DNA from: Sphingobium psychrophilum
GTDB taxonomy: Bacteria; Pseudomonadota; Alphaproteobacteria; Sphingomonadales; Sphingomonadaceae
Direction of reading: 5' to 3'
Assembly: GCF_012927105.1 (NCBI RefSeq)
Contig: NZ_JABBFV010000004.1
Location: forward strand, 1 to 64,000
Length of the DNA stretch: 64,000 nt
Shown in pieces: positions 7,912 through 17,226 of this stretch (positions are counted from its first letter, which is position 1; every line of letters starts with the position of its first letter). The notes under the pieces are model-generated. The model saw nothing but the letters and a program-made list of their open reading frames with translations, was not told where the DNA came from and did not search any database. Both the position numbers and the translations under genes were made by a program.

Positions 7912-8406
7912 ATGCAATGCCGTTTTATGAACCTCGCTCCTTTGATACTGTTGGTGACGCAAGGGTGTGAACAGCAACCACAGCGGCTCTCGGATAATGC
8001 TATTCAAGAGTTTCGAGAAGGAATGCCGGGCATCACCGAGCGGTGCCTTAACAATATTAAATATGGTGGTATCGAAGCGATGCCGTCGAGCACAGATGAA
8101 TGCTTCGAAATGACACCAGCCCGTCAGTGGGAAGGCCTATGGAGAAGAGAATTCGAGAATTCCCGCTTTTGTCCATCGCCCGCTGGTTCCTGCTCCTATC
8201 AAACTGCTGGCGACCGCATCTGGTTGTCGGGGAAGGCTCTAACCTCTTCGGCTGGCGACGAAGGCCTCTACGAAGTTGAGTTTGTGGGACGACAGACGGC
8301 TCGCAAGGGAAGCTACGGGCACTTGAGCGCCTTCGACTATGAGATAATCGTCGATAAGGTAATCAACTTACGTCCGGTTTCAGATGCCGCGACTTTAACC
8401 AAGTAA
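7912..8406 (+). CDS. Hypothetical lipoprotein-like protein
   Basis: I do not recognise this protein. From the ATG at 7912 it has 164 residues. A short hydrophobic stretch LAPLILLVTQGC ends in a cysteine that could be lipidated, though TQGC is a poor lipobox. Several later cysteines could form disulfides (RFCPSPAGSCSY). An in-frame ATG at 7927 gives a better lipoprotein start. Codon use is visibly AT-richer than in neighbours, and the gene lies alone on the plus strand between two minus-strand catabolic genes, both hinting at acquired DNA. Confidence 0.55.
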   Translation: MQCRFMNLAPLILLVTQGCEQQPQRLSDNAIQEFREGMPGITERCLNNIKYGGIEAMPSSTDECFEMTPARQWEGLWRREFENSRFCPSPAGSCSYQTAGDRIWLSGKALTSSAGDEGLYEVEFVGRQTARKGSYGHLSAFDYEIIVDKVINLRPVSDAATLTK

Positions 8407-8437
8407 GGCAGAAACTGGTCGCAACCCGTCCTTTACC

Positions 8438-9217
8438 TCACCGCAAATACAGCCCCCCATTCATGTCCAGCGTCGCCCCCACAAAGAACCCGCCCCGGTC
8501 CGACGCCAGCAGCGCCGTCGCCGCCGCGATCTCGCCCACGGCCATGAAGCGGCCGACCGGCACTTCGCCTTCGACCCGCGCAATCTGTTCGGCCGACAGC
8601 CGCGCCTTGGCGGTGTCGATCGGGCCGGGGGCAATGGCGTTCACGGTCACGCCGGTCCCGGCCAGATAGCGCGCGAAATATTTGGTCAGCATGATCGCCC
8701 CGGCCTTCGACGCGGCATAATGGGGGGAGGCCACCGTCCCGCCATTCTGCCCGGCGAGCGAGGTGATGTTGACGATCCGGCCATAGCCATTCTCGCGCAT
8801 ATGTTCGGAAAATATCTGGCAGCTCAGGAACACGCTGCGCATGTTGATCTGGACGATCGCGTCAAATTCTTCGGGTGAAATATCCTGCGTCGGCGTGCGC
8901 TTGGCGAAGCCCGCATTGTTCACCACGATATCGACCTTGCCCCACAGGCCCGCAATCTGGTCCCGCGCGGCCAGGAAATGATCCTTTTCCCGCACGTCCA
9001 GCACCAGCGCGATCGCCGTCTCGCCCGTCGGATCGAGCGACGCCGCCACCGCCTGCGCCACATCTCTATCGACGTCGCTCACCGCCACGCGCCCGCCACC
9101 GGCATGGATTTCGCGCGCCACCGCTTCCCCCACGCCGCGCCCGCCGCCCGTCACCAGCGCGGTACGCCCTGCAAAGGAAAAACTGCCATTGGCGGGAAGG
9201 GTGAATTGTTCGGTCAT
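8438..9217 (-). CDS. Short-chain dehydrogenase/reductase
   Basis: A 259-residue classical SDR that oxidises or reduces a hydroxy/keto group with NAD(P). The cofactor loop TGGGRGVG is near residues 23-30, NNAG near 103, the catalytic Ser in NITSLAGQ and Tyr-Lys in YAASK near 168-172. An Asp after the second strand (VSDVD) suggests NAD preference. It follows the receptor gene that ends at 9282 by 64 bases on the same strand and is probably co-transcribed with it. The substrate is unknown but presumably an intermediate of the island's pathway. Confidence 0.9.
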   Translation of the reverse strand: MTEQFTLPANGSFSFAGRTALVTGGGRGVGEAVAREIHAGGGRVAVSDVDRDVAQAVAASLDPTGETAIALVLDVREKDHFLAARDQIAGLWGKVDIVVNNAGFAKRTPTQDISPEEFDAIVQINMRSVFLSCQIFSEHMRENGYGRIVNITSLAGQNGGTVASPHYAASKAGAIMLTKYFARYLAGTGVTVNAIAPGPIDTAKARLSAEQIARVEGEVPVGRFMAVGEIAAATALLASDRGGFFVGATLDMNGGLYLR

Positions 9218-9281
9218 ATGTCCGTCCTGAAACTGGCAAAAGAAAAGGCGGGGAAGGCATCACCCTCCCCGCCCCTGGGCA

Positions 9282-11534
9282 TTAGTGGCGGAACGACAGT
9301 GTCAGGCCGTAGGTCCGCGGCGTGTTGGTGAAGATCTTCCAATAGGTGGTGCCGTTTCCGGGCACCGCCAGGAAGGCGGTGATGTCGTCCGCATTCACGA
9401 TCTGGTAGTTGTTGGTCAGGTTCTTGCCCCACAGGCCGACCTGGAAACGGCCATCGGCGGTTTCATAGTTCAGCCGCGCGTTGAGCGTCCGCCCGCGGGT
9501 ATCCTCGTGCAGATTGTCGTACAGGCGCAGCGTGTTGGCGTCGTCGGTCGAAATACGGGTCGAGAAGTTGAAGTCCGCCTGCGGCGTCAGCGTCGCGCCA
9601 TTGGCCAGACGGCCGGTATAGGCCGCGCCCACGGTGAAGCTGTCGCGTGGCGCGAACTTGGCCGGATTGCCCGAATAATCCAGGTTCACCAGCGGATCGC
9701 GCAGGTCGGTATATTTGCCCACCAGATGCGTGTAATTGGCGGTCAGGCGCAGATCCTCGACCGGGCGGACGACGGATTCGACCTCCAGCCCCTTCATCTT
9801 CAGCGTACCATTATAGGTATGCGCAATACCGCCCGCGCCGGAGAAATTCTGGAGGTTCTTGGTCGTCTGCCGGAACAGCGCGATGTTCAGGTCCAGTTTG
9901 TTGTCGAACAGGCGCGACTTGGCGCCGATTTCGTAATTCTCCGCCTTTTCCGGCTCCAGCGGGATGGTTGGATCACGATAGGCATTGTCGACGAAACCGC
10001 CCGACTTGAAGCCCTTGGCATAGGTCGCATACATGTTGACCTTGTCCATCGGCTCGAACTTGATCGTGAAGCGCGGCGTGAAGGCATCCCAGGTCTTGCC
10101 GCCCGACGCGAACACTTCGCCGGGGAAGCCGAAGCCGGGGATCGCGCCCGCGTCCGTGGTCGAGAAGGCGTGATAGTCGATCTTCTTGCGGTCCGACGTG
10201 TAACGGCCGCCGGCCACGACGGCCAGCTTGTCGGTGATCTCGAACGTCGCCTCGCCGAACACGGCCAGGCTGCGGACATTGCCTTCCTGAACGCGGGTGA
10301 TGTTGGTCACGTCCGGGTTGCGCCGCACGGTCGCGTTGACGGCCGAACCTGGCAGCGGGCTGTAGAAGAAGATATTGGTGGTCGAAACGTCAGCCGACAG
10401 GAAATAGGCGCCGACCACATAGGAGAAGCGACCGGGCGCGGAGGCGAAGCGCACTTCCTGCGTGAAGCTGCGGTTCTTCACCACCTGGCGGCGGTCGAAC
10501 ACCGGCACCTGGGTCGCGACCGGCACGTCGTCGTTGATCGCGCGGCTGTCATTCATGCGATAGCCGGTGATCGACGTCAGCGTGCCGCCCAGCAGATCCA
10601 GGTCGCCGCGCAGATACCCGCCGCGCAGACGCTGGCGATAGGGCGAGGCCACAAAGTCGTTATTGGTCCATTTGTCGTCGTCATAATCGCCGAAGGTAGC
10701 GGGGATCACCTGATTGCCGCCGATGCCCAGCTGGATCGCGCCGCCGTTGCCCTTGGTATAGCTGTAATCGCCCGACAGGACGATCTTGAGCGTATCGGTC
10801 GGCTGGAACAGCAATTTGCCGCGCGCGGAATAGCTGTCCGACTTGCCATAGCTGCCCGACTGGTTGGGCGTGTCGATCAGGCCATCATTATGTTCGGTGC
10901 TGAAGGCGAAGCGGCCGGCGATCTTGTCATCGACCAGCGTGCCGTTGACCATGCCCTCGGTCCGCACATAGCCGCCATTGCCGCCGGTGATCTGCGCGTA
11001 ATAATCATCCTTGAAGTCGGGATTGTTGGTGATGACGGCGATCGCGCCGCCCACCACGTTGCGCCCGAACAGCGTGCCCTGCGGCCCGCGCAGCACTTCG
11101 ACGCGGTTGGTGTCGTAGAAGTTGGCGTTTAGGTCGTTGTTGAACACATAATAGACGTCGTCCATGAAATAGGCGACTGGCGTGTCCAGCGTGGCGGTGC
11201 GAAAGGTCGACACATTGCCGCGGATCGCGACGATCGAGAGCGACTTGTCGGCGGTGTTGACGGTGATGCCGGGCATCTGCTGCGTCAGCGCGGCGGGGCT
11301 ATAGACCTGCGCCTCACGCAACAGTTCGCCACCAAAAGCCGCGATCGAAAAAGGCACTTCGCGCACGGTCGATTCGCGCCGCTCGGCGGTGACGACGATG
11401 TCTTCGGGGAATAGTGGCGCCTCTTGCGGCGCGGCCTGCGGTGCCGCCTGATCGGCCTGCGCAAAGGCCGGCGCGGCCACGATCATCGCGGCGATCACGC
11501 TGAGTGCTGAGGATGTTTTAAAACTGAAAGGCAT
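9282..11534 (-). CDS. TonB-dependent outer-membrane receptor
   Basis: A 750-residue receptor with a signal peptide at residues 1-25 (APAFA-Q), a TonB-box-like PEDIVVTAERRES at about 42-54, and the plug motif VEVLRGPQGTLFGRNVVGGAI at about 146-166. The barrel ends TLSFRH, so the usual terminal Phe is replaced by His. A good SD (GGGAGAG) precedes the ATG. It is divergent from the Rieske operon and shares its 221-base regulatory region, which contains a candidate operator. This supports a role in importing the compound the operon degrades. Confidence 0.92.
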   Translation of the reverse strand: MPFSFKTSSALSVIAAMIVAAPAFAQADQAAPQAAPQEAPLFPEDIVVTAERRESTVREVPFSIAAFGGELLREAQVYSPAALTQQMPGITVNTADKSLSIVAIRGNVSTFRTATLDTPVAYFMDDVYYVFNNDLNANFYDTNRVEVLRGPQGTLFGRNVVGGAIAVITNNPDFKDDYYAQITGGNGGYVRTEGMVNGTLVDDKIAGRFAFSTEHNDGLIDTPNQSGSYGKSDSYSARGKLLFQPTDTLKIVLSGDYSYTKGNGGAIQLGIGGNQVIPATFGDYDDDKWTNNDFVASPYRQRLRGGYLRGDLDLLGGTLTSITGYRMNDSRAINDDVPVATQVPVFDRRQVVKNRSFTQEVRFASAPGRFSYVVGAYFLSADVSTTNIFFYSPLPGSAVNATVRRNPDVTNITRVQEGNVRSLAVFGEATFEITDKLAVVAGGRYTSDRKKIDYHAFSTTDAGAIPGFGFPGEVFASGGKTWDAFTPRFTIKFEPMDKVNMYATYAKGFKSGGFVDNAYRDPTIPLEPEKAENYEIGAKSRLFDNKLDLNIALFRQTTKNLQNFSGAGGIAHTYNGTLKMKGLEVESVVRPVEDLRLTANYTHLVGKYTDLRDPLVNLDYSGNPAKFAPRDSFTVGAAYTGRLANGATLTPQADFNFSTRISTDDANTLRLYDNLHEDTRGRTLNARLNYETADGRFQVGLWGKNLTNNYQIVNADDITAFLAVPGNGTTYWKIFTNTPRTYGLTLSFRH

Positions 11535-11630
11535 TGCCCGGACTCTCCCTTAACGACACGGCTTGATGCCGCCTGGGGAGCGTGAAGCAGCAAAAAGGAA
11601 ATGGGCGCAATAGTATCGTCCCGATTATTG

Positions 11631-11645
11631 AATGGTCCGACCACA
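11631..11645 (+). promoter_or_regulatory. Candidate operator AATGG-N5-CC in the receptor/Rieske divergent promoter
   Basis: AATGGTCCGACCACA, with the central dyad TGGTCCGACCA. It lies about 100 bases from both the receptor start (11534, minus) and the oxygenase start (11756, plus), so one bound repressor could control both. Confidence 0.45.
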
Positions 11646-11755
11646 TTCCGATTGGGGCATGGCCCGGACAGGCTCTAGCAGAAGGTCAGGGAATGGCGCT
11701 GGCTTTGATTCAAGCCGCGCCGATAACGACAAGCAAGGAAGAGGCTGAAAAACTC

Positions 11756-13069
11756 ATGCAGTCCACGGATAGCGCCGACATGACCAGGGTAGGGCCGGGC
11801 ACGGTCATGGGCACGATGATGCGCCAATATTGGATGCCCGCCGTCCTGTCGTCCGAAGTGAAGGCCGATGGCGATCCGGTCCGCCTGATGATCCTGTGCG
11901 AAAAGCTGATCGCCTTCCGCGACAGCTCCGGCCGGGTCGGCATCATGGACCATCGTTGCCCGCATCGTTGCGCGTCGCTGTTCATCGGCCGCAATGAGGA
12001 AAACGGCATCCGCTGCGTCTATCACGGCTGGAAATTCGACGTGGACGGCAAGTGCGTCGATATGCCGTCCGTCCCCGCCCGCATGGACTTCAAGGAAAAG
12101 GTCCATGCCAAGGCCTATAAGACTTATGAGGCCAATGGCCTGATCTGGGTTTACATGGGCGAAAACCAGGCCAGCCCGCCGCCGATCCCCGAGATCGAGG
12201 CGACGATGCACCCGGACGCGGAAATCTGGTGTCTGCAACGCGACTGCAACTGGCTCCAGGCGCTGGAAGGCGACATCGACACCAGCCATGTCGGCTTCCT
12301 CCATGTCGGATCGATCGAAGCGGACGATCTGGATGAGGATCATCCCATGCGTCCGACTGTCCTCAACCGCGCGCCCGACTATGAAGTCGCGCAGGCCGAC
12401 TGGGGCGTCATGTATGGTGGCTATCGCCCGAACGACGATGGCCAGATGAGCTGGCGCGTCGCCCACTATATGTTCCCCTTCTGGACGCAGACGCCCAACA
12501 ACCGGTTCGCGACCCGCGCCATCGCCCGCGCTTGGGTGCCGATGGATGACGAACATTCGATGCTGTTCGACATCACCTGCGGCGTTGATGCGGGCAACCC
12601 GGCCTATACCTCGACGCTCAAGGACGGCACGCCCTTGTTCGCGCCGCTGGAATATGCGCCGACCACCACCGACTGGTATGGCCGCTGGCGCTCGCCCGAC
12701 AGCCAGGCCAACGATTGGGCGATCGACCGCGATTCCCAGCGCAACGGCACCCAGTTCACCGGCATCCCTAACATCACGATGCAGGATCAGGCCGTCACCG
12801 AAAGCATGGGGCCGATCACCGACCATAGCTTCGAAAATCTGGCCCCGACCGACCAGATGATCGCCCGCGTCCGCCGCCGCGTGTTGCTGGCCGCCCGCGC
12901 GCTCGCCAACAAGGGCACGTTGCCGCCGGGGATCGAAGACCCCAGCATCTTCTACCGCGCGCGCGCCGGGTCGTTCCTGCACGACCCCAGTGACACGCTC
13001 GCCAACGCCTATGAATCGGCGCTGGCCAAGGCGATCCGCTGGCCCGACAAGGTCGAAGCGGCTGAGTGA
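11756..13069 (+). CDS. Rieske non-heme iron oxygenase, phthalate-dioxygenase type
   Basis: The 437-residue oxygenase component of a two-component aromatic ring or demethylating oxygenase. The Rieske centre is CPHRCASL...CVYHGWKF (about residues 63-90). The iron-binding facial triad lies around DIDTSHVGFLH (about 174-184). The architecture resembles phthalate 4,5-dioxygenase and 5,5'-dehydrodivanillate demethylase (LigX)-type enzymes. The frame is open upstream to 11582, but the ATG at 11756 is chosen because it follows AAGGAAGAGG and removes an unconserved N-terminus that would cover the operator at 11631. It is the first gene of a six-gene plus-strand operon and is followed by its reductase. 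Confidence 0.9.
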   Translation: MQSTDSADMTRVGPGTVMGTMMRQYWMPAVLSSEVKADGDPVRLMILCEKLIAFRDSSGRVGIMDHRCPHRCASLFIGRNEENGIRCVYHGWKFDVDGKCVDMPSVPARMDFKEKVHAKAYKTYEANGLIWVYMGENQASPPPIPEIEATMHPDAEIWCLQRDCNWLQALEGDIDTSHVGFLHVGSIEADDLDEDHPMRPTVLNRAPDYEVAQADWGVMYGGYRPNDDGQMSWRVAHYMFPFWTQTPNNRFATRAIARAWVPMDDEHSMLFDITCGVDAGNPAYTSTLKDGTPLFAPLEYAPTTTDWYGRWRSPDSQANDWAIDRDSQRNGTQFTGIPNITMQDQAVTESMGPITDHSFENLAPTDQMIARVRRRVLLAARALANKGTLPPGIEDPSIFYRARAGSFLHDPSDTLANAYESALAKAIRWPDKVEAAE

Positions 13070-13083
13070 GACACAAGCAAGGG

Positions 13084-13104
13084 CCGGGGCGATCCATGCC
13101 CCGG
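13084..13104 (+). terminator. Intra-operon hairpin between oxygenase and reductase genes
   Basis: CCGGGGC (13084-13090) pairs with GCCCCGG (13098-13104) around a 7-base loop, 15 bases past the oxygenase stop. There is no U-run. It may cause partial termination or protect the upstream message, setting more oxygenase than reductase. Confidence 0.4.
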
Positions 13105-13216
13105 TGCCTCAGACAAGGATGATAGAGGTGACGAAACGCATTGCGGTTTGTCCGGTTCGCCGATCCATGGCGCCCCGGCCCTGCCAAGAGACGCATCGCA
13201 CCGGACGGAGAGGGTG

Positions 13217-14149
13217 ATGCGCGCACGATTGAAGAATATCCGCTGGGAAGCCGAAGGCATCAACAGCTACATCCTCGAACCCGTCGATGGCGGCTTGATG
13301 CCAGCCTTTGACCCCGGTGCGCATGTCGATGTGCAGTTGTCGCCTGGCCTCGCGCGCAGCTATTCGCTGGTCAATGATCCCGCGATCCGCGGCTATTATG
13401 AAATCGCCGTCCATCACGCGATCGATGGTCGCGGCGGGTCGCGCCACATCCATGAAAAATGGCAGGTCGGCCAGATCCTCGACATCTCCGACCCCAAGAA
13501 TAATTTCCCGATGGTGGAGGATGCCAGCCACACCGTCATGATCGGCGGCGGGATCGGCATCACGCCGATGTTGCCGATGATCGCGCGCCTCGAAAAGCTC
13601 GGTAAAAGCTGGGAACTCCATTATGTCGCCGCCTCGCCTGAGCGCGCCGCCTATGTCGATCGCCTGTCCGATTATGACCGGGTGGAAATCGCCTATGACG
13701 GCATCCCCGGCGGCCGCCGCCTGGACCTCAAAGCCATCTGCGCCGCCGCGCCCGCCGACGCGCATCTCTATTGCTGCGGTCCGGGCGGGATGCTCGACGC
13801 CTTCGTCGCGATCAACTGCGACCGGCCCAAGGGCCACGCCCATATAGAATATTTCTCCGCCGAAACCGAAATGGCGACCGAAGGCGGCTATACGCTGGAA
13901 CTGGCCAAAAGCGGCAAGACCATCGCAGTCGAGGAAGGCGAGACGATGCTCGACGCGCTGCTGAGCGCCGGCGTCAATGTCGGCTTCGCCTGTTCCGAAG
14001 GGATTTGCGGCACCTGCGAGGTGAAGGTGCTGGACGGCATCCCCGACCATCGCGACCATTTCCTGTCCGATGACGACAAGGCCGCGAACAAATCGATCAT
14101 GGTCTGCTGTTCGGGATCGAAAAGCGCCAACCTCGTGCTGGACCTGTAA
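13217..14149 (+). CDS. Phthalate-dioxygenase-reductase-type flavin/2Fe-2S reductase
   Basis: A 310-residue reductase that passes electrons from NADH through FMN and a plant-type 2Fe-2S cluster to the Rieske oxygenase. It has the flavin motif RSYSL near residue 50, the nucleotide motif GGGIGITPM near 112, CCGPGGM near 186, and a C-terminal ferredoxin domain CSEGICGTCEVKVLDG...C (about 254-293). This order is that of VanB and phthalate dioxygenase reductase. The ATG at 13217 has a perfect SD (GGAGAGGG); the frame is open further upstream without one. It is the only such reductase in the window. Confidence 0.92.
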   Translation: MRARLKNIRWEAEGINSYILEPVDGGLMPAFDPGAHVDVQLSPGLARSYSLVNDPAIRGYYEIAVHHAIDGRGGSRHIHEKWQVGQILDISDPKNNFPMVEDASHTVMIGGGIGITPMLPMIARLEKLGKSWELHYVAASPERAAYVDRLSDYDRVEIAYDGIPGGRRLDLKAICAAAPADAHLYCCGPGGMLDAFVAINCDRPKGHAHIEYFSAETEMATEGGYTLELAKSGKTIAVEEGETMLDALLSAGVNVGFACSEGICGTCEVKVLDGIPDHRDHFLSDDDKAANKSIMVCCSGSKSANLVLDL

Positions 14150-14229
14150 AAGCGATATTCCGGTTTTCCTATTTCACGCCGGCAAATGAATGAAGCGGCC
14201 GCAAACGGCCCGAAGATGAGGAGAATGTC

Positions 14230-15582
14230 TTGGCGGTCGCCACGATAGAAGGCAGCAGCACCAGAGGAATGTTGGACGACATACCCATGTCGTCCTACCA
14301 GATCTGGTCGGTGCTGATGATCGCCGCGACCGTCATTCTCGACGGCCTGGACAACCAGATGCTCGGCCTGGCCGCGCCGTCCCTGCTCAAGGAATGGGGC
14401 ATCGACCGAACGGCACTGGGGTCGGTGTTCGCGCTCGGCTTCGTCGGCATGGCCGTCGGCACGCTGACGTCGGGCTGGGTCGGCGATCGCTTCGGGCGCC
14501 GTGGCGCGCTCATCATCGGCGTCGCCATCTTCGGCGTCGCGACGCTCCTCACCGGCTTTTCCGGCGCGCTGTGGCAGGTCGCCGCCTTGAAAACGCTGGC
14601 GGGCGTCGGCCTGGGTGGCGTCCCCGGCACGGCGAGCGCCATGATCGCGGAGTTCACGCCGGTCCGCTGGCGCAGCGTCGCCGTCACCTTCGGCGTCGTG
14701 TGCGTCTCGATCGGCGGCATATTGGGCGGCGTCGCCGCTGCGCTGATCCTACCTGGCCTTGGCTGGCGCTGGCTATTCTACATCGGCGGCGTGGTGACGA
14801 TGATCTTCGTCACCTGGCTCTGGTTCGTCCTGCCGGAATCGCCCCGATACCTGGCGGAGCGCCCCGATCGCGCCGCCGAACTCGACCGCATATTGCGCCG
14901 CATCGGCCATCCCGACCCTGCCTCCGCCGCCCATGTCCCGCTCGCCGCCGGGGAAGCGCCCCGCTACGAACCGATGCGCAACCTGTTCGGCACCGCCCTG
15001 CTGCGCGACACGCTGGCGCTGGCGGTCGCGATGTTCTCGGGCATGTTCATGATCTACCTCATGTTCAATTGGGCGCCAACGATGCTCAACAGCGCGGGCT
15101 TTGGCCTACAGACCGCCAGCTTGGGCCTCACCAGCTTCAACATGGGCGGCACGATCGGCGCGATGATCGCGTCGCTCGCCATCATCCGCTTCGGATCCCG
15201 CCCGGTGCTGATCCTGATGGCGATCGTCGGCGCGGCCGTGTGCGCCACCCTGGCCCTGCTGCCCATCAGCGGTGGCCGTAACGAAGCCGCCGTCCTCGCC
15301 TGCCTCGGCGCGCTCGGCCTGTTCGCCAGCGCCGCCCAGTCCGCCATGTTCGCAGTCGGTGCGCACGCCTTCCCCACCGGCCTGCGCGCGCGCGGCCTTG
15401 GCCTCATGGGTGCGGCCGGCCGGGTCGGCGCGATCGTCAGTGCGGTGGCGGGCGCGCTGCTCATCGACTGGGGCAATCTCGGCTTCTTCGGCGCGCTCGG
15501 CGCCCTGATGCTGGTCAACGCCCTGGGCTTCATCGCCGTGCGGGGCCATGTGCCCGCGCTCGGCCGTAAGGACGCGCTATAA
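14230..15582 (+). CDS. MFS transporter, aromatic acid/H+ symporter type
   Basis: A 450-residue inner-membrane carrier with about 12 hydrophobic segments. The loop 2-3 motif GWVGDRFGRRGALIIG and the N-terminal DGLDNQMLGLAAPSLLKEWG resemble the AAHS family (PcaK/BenK/VanK), which imports aromatic acids with protons. PESPRYLAE precedes the central loop. The start is a TTG at 14230 with SD GAGGAG 7 bases before it. It overlaps the next gene by one base (TAATG). It probably carries the operon's substrate or an acidic intermediate across the inner membrane. Confidence 0.88.
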   Translation: MAVATIEGSSTRGMLDDIPMSSYQIWSVLMIAATVILDGLDNQMLGLAAPSLLKEWGIDRTALGSVFALGFVGMAVGTLTSGWVGDRFGRRGALIIGVAIFGVATLLTGFSGALWQVAALKTLAGVGLGGVPGTASAMIAEFTPVRWRSVAVTFGVVCVSIGGILGGVAAALILPGLGWRWLFYIGGVVTMIFVTWLWFVLPESPRYLAERPDRAAELDRILRRIGHPDPASAAHVPLAAGEAPRYEPMRNLFGTALLRDTLALAVAMFSGMFMIYLMFNWAPTMLNSAGFGLQTASLGLTSFNMGGTIGAMIASLAIIRFGSRPVLILMAIVGAAVCATLALLPISGGRNEAAVLACLGALGLFASAAQSAMFAVGAHAFPTGLRARGLGLMGAAGRVGAIVSAVAGALLIDWGNLGFFGALGALMLVNALGFIAVRGHVPALGRKDAL

Positions 15583-17207
15583 TGGACGCTTTCGACTATA
15601 TCGTGATCGGCTCCGGCTCGGCCGGCAGCCTGATGGCCAATCGCCTGTCCGCCGACCCCGCCAATCGCGTCGCCCTGATCGAAGCGGGGCCGTCCGACCG
15701 AAAATGGCCGCTCAACCTGAAAACCGCGATGCCGGTCGGCAATATCTTCCTGCTGCCGCACGAAAAATATAACTGGAAACAGGCGCTGACCGGCAATGCG
15801 GCGGTCAACAACCGCACCATCAATTTCCCGCGCGGCAAACTGTTCGGCGGATGCAGCGCTATCAATGGCGGCGTCTATATTCGCGGGCAGAAGGCGGACT
15901 ATGACGGCTGGGCGAAAGCGGGCAATGCTGGCTGGTCCTATGACGACGTCCTCCCCGCCTTCAAAGCGGTCGAAAACTACGCCGGTCCCGACAAAGGCTG
16001 GCACGGCAAAGGCGGCGAACTGGACGTGCAAAAGCCCAAAAGCTGGAACCCGGTCAGCACCGCCATCGTCGACGCGGCGGAACAGGCCGGGCATCGCCGC
16101 AATGACGATTTTGCAAGTGACCGACAGGACGGTTTCGGCCGCTACGACCTCAACCAGCGCAACGGCACCCGCCTGTCGAGCGCCCGCGCCTTCCTCCACC
16201 CCGCCCTTAAGCGCGCCAACCTTACCGTCCTTGATGAAACCATGGTCCGCCGCATCCTGTTCGATCGCGGCCATGCGGTCGGCCTGGAGATAGAGAAGGA
16301 CGGCGCGCGCAGCACCATTGCCGCGCGGCGGGAGATCATCCTGTGCGCAGGCGCCACCAACTCCCCCCAATTGCTGATGCTCTCAGGGATTGGGCCGCAG
16401 GATCATCTGCGCGACATGGGCATCGATGTCGTCCACCACCTGCCCGGCGTCGGCCAGCATTTGCAGGATCACCCTACCGTCCATGTCGCGATGGAAAACC
16501 CGTCGGCCGAATCCTACGCCGTCTCGGCCAAGGTGTTGCCTCGCATCCTCGCCAGCCCGTTCAAATATCTGTTCAAACGCGAAGGGATGCTGGCGTCCAA
16601 TGTGGCGGAGGCCGGCGGCTTCCTCTGCACCGACGGCACCGGCCGCCCGGACATCCAGATCACCTTCCTCGCCGGGCTGAAGCTCGACGCGCGCTCGGTC
16701 CCCCGCCGCCATGGCTATATGGGCCTGATCCAGTTGCTGCGCCCCAAAAGCGCCGGCTCGGTGCGCCTGGCCAGCAACCGGCCGGAGGACAAGCCGGTCA
16801 TCGATCCCAATTTCTTCGCCGATCCCTATGACATGCACACGTTGATCGCCGGCTTCCGCGAATGCCGCCGCATCTTCGCCCAACCCGCGCTCGCCGCCAT
16901 GACCGGTGCGGAGATCGAACCCGGCATCCAGCATCAAAGCGACGCGGAGATCGACGCCGCCCTGCGCAAGATCGTCAACACCGCCTATCACCCCACCGGC
17001 ACCTGCAAGATGGGACCGGACAGCGACCCACAAGCGGTGGTGGACACCCGCCTGCGCGTGCGCGGCGTATCGGGCCTGCGCGTCGTCGACGCCTCGGTCA
17101 TGCCGGACATCATCAGCGGCAACACATCCGCCCCCACCATGATGATTGCCGAGCGCGCCGCCCGCTTCATTCTGGAAGACGCCGTCACATCGAATATCGC
17201 CGCCTGA
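15582..17207 (+). CDS. GMC-family FAD-dependent alcohol oxidoreductase
   Basis: A 541-residue enzyme that oxidises a primary alcohol to an aldehyde through FAD. It has the dinucleotide motif IVIGSGSAGSLMANRLS at residues 6-22, GMC signature 1 around FPRGKLFGGCSAINGGVYIR (about 83-102), signature 2 GATNSPQLLMLSGIGP (about 257-272) and the catalytic HPTGTCKMG (about 470). It resembles choline dehydrogenase/AlkJ-type members. The aldehyde dehydrogenase gene follows 19 bases later, so the two form an alcohol-to-acid pair. Confidence 0.92.
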   Translation: MDAFDYIVIGSGSAGSLMANRLSADPANRVALIEAGPSDRKWPLNLKTAMPVGNIFLLPHEKYNWKQALTGNAAVNNRTINFPRGKLFGGCSAINGGVYIRGQKADYDGWAKAGNAGWSYDDVLPAFKAVENYAGPDKGWHGKGGELDVQKPKSWNPVSTAIVDAAEQAGHRRNDDFASDRQDGFGRYDLNQRNGTRLSSARAFLHPALKRANLTVLDETMVRRILFDRGHAVGLEIEKDGARSTIAARREIILCAGATNSPQLLMLSGIGPQDHLRDMGIDVVHHLPGVGQHLQDHPTVHVAMENPSAESYAVSAKVLPRILASPFKYLFKREGMLASNVAEAGGFLCTDGTGRPDIQITFLAGLKLDARSVPRRHGYMGLIQLLRPKSAGSVRLASNRPEDKPVIDPNFFADPYDMHTLIAGFRECRRIFAQPALAAMTGAEIEPGIQHQSDAEIDAALRKIVNTAYHPTGTCKMGPDSDPQAVVDTRLRVRGVSGLRVVDASVMPDIISGNTSAPTMMIAERAARFILEDAVTSNIAA

Positions 17208-17226
17208 TCGCGGCCCGGAGAGCCCC

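Noticed and set aside
9285-11132. 615-codon plus-strand open frame
   Set aside because: Antisense shadow of the second TonB receptor, no recognisable domain or SD.
11582-11755. N-terminal extension of the Rieske oxygenase from GTG 11582
   Set aside because: The added residues do not match the family and cover the divergent promoter and the operator at 11631.
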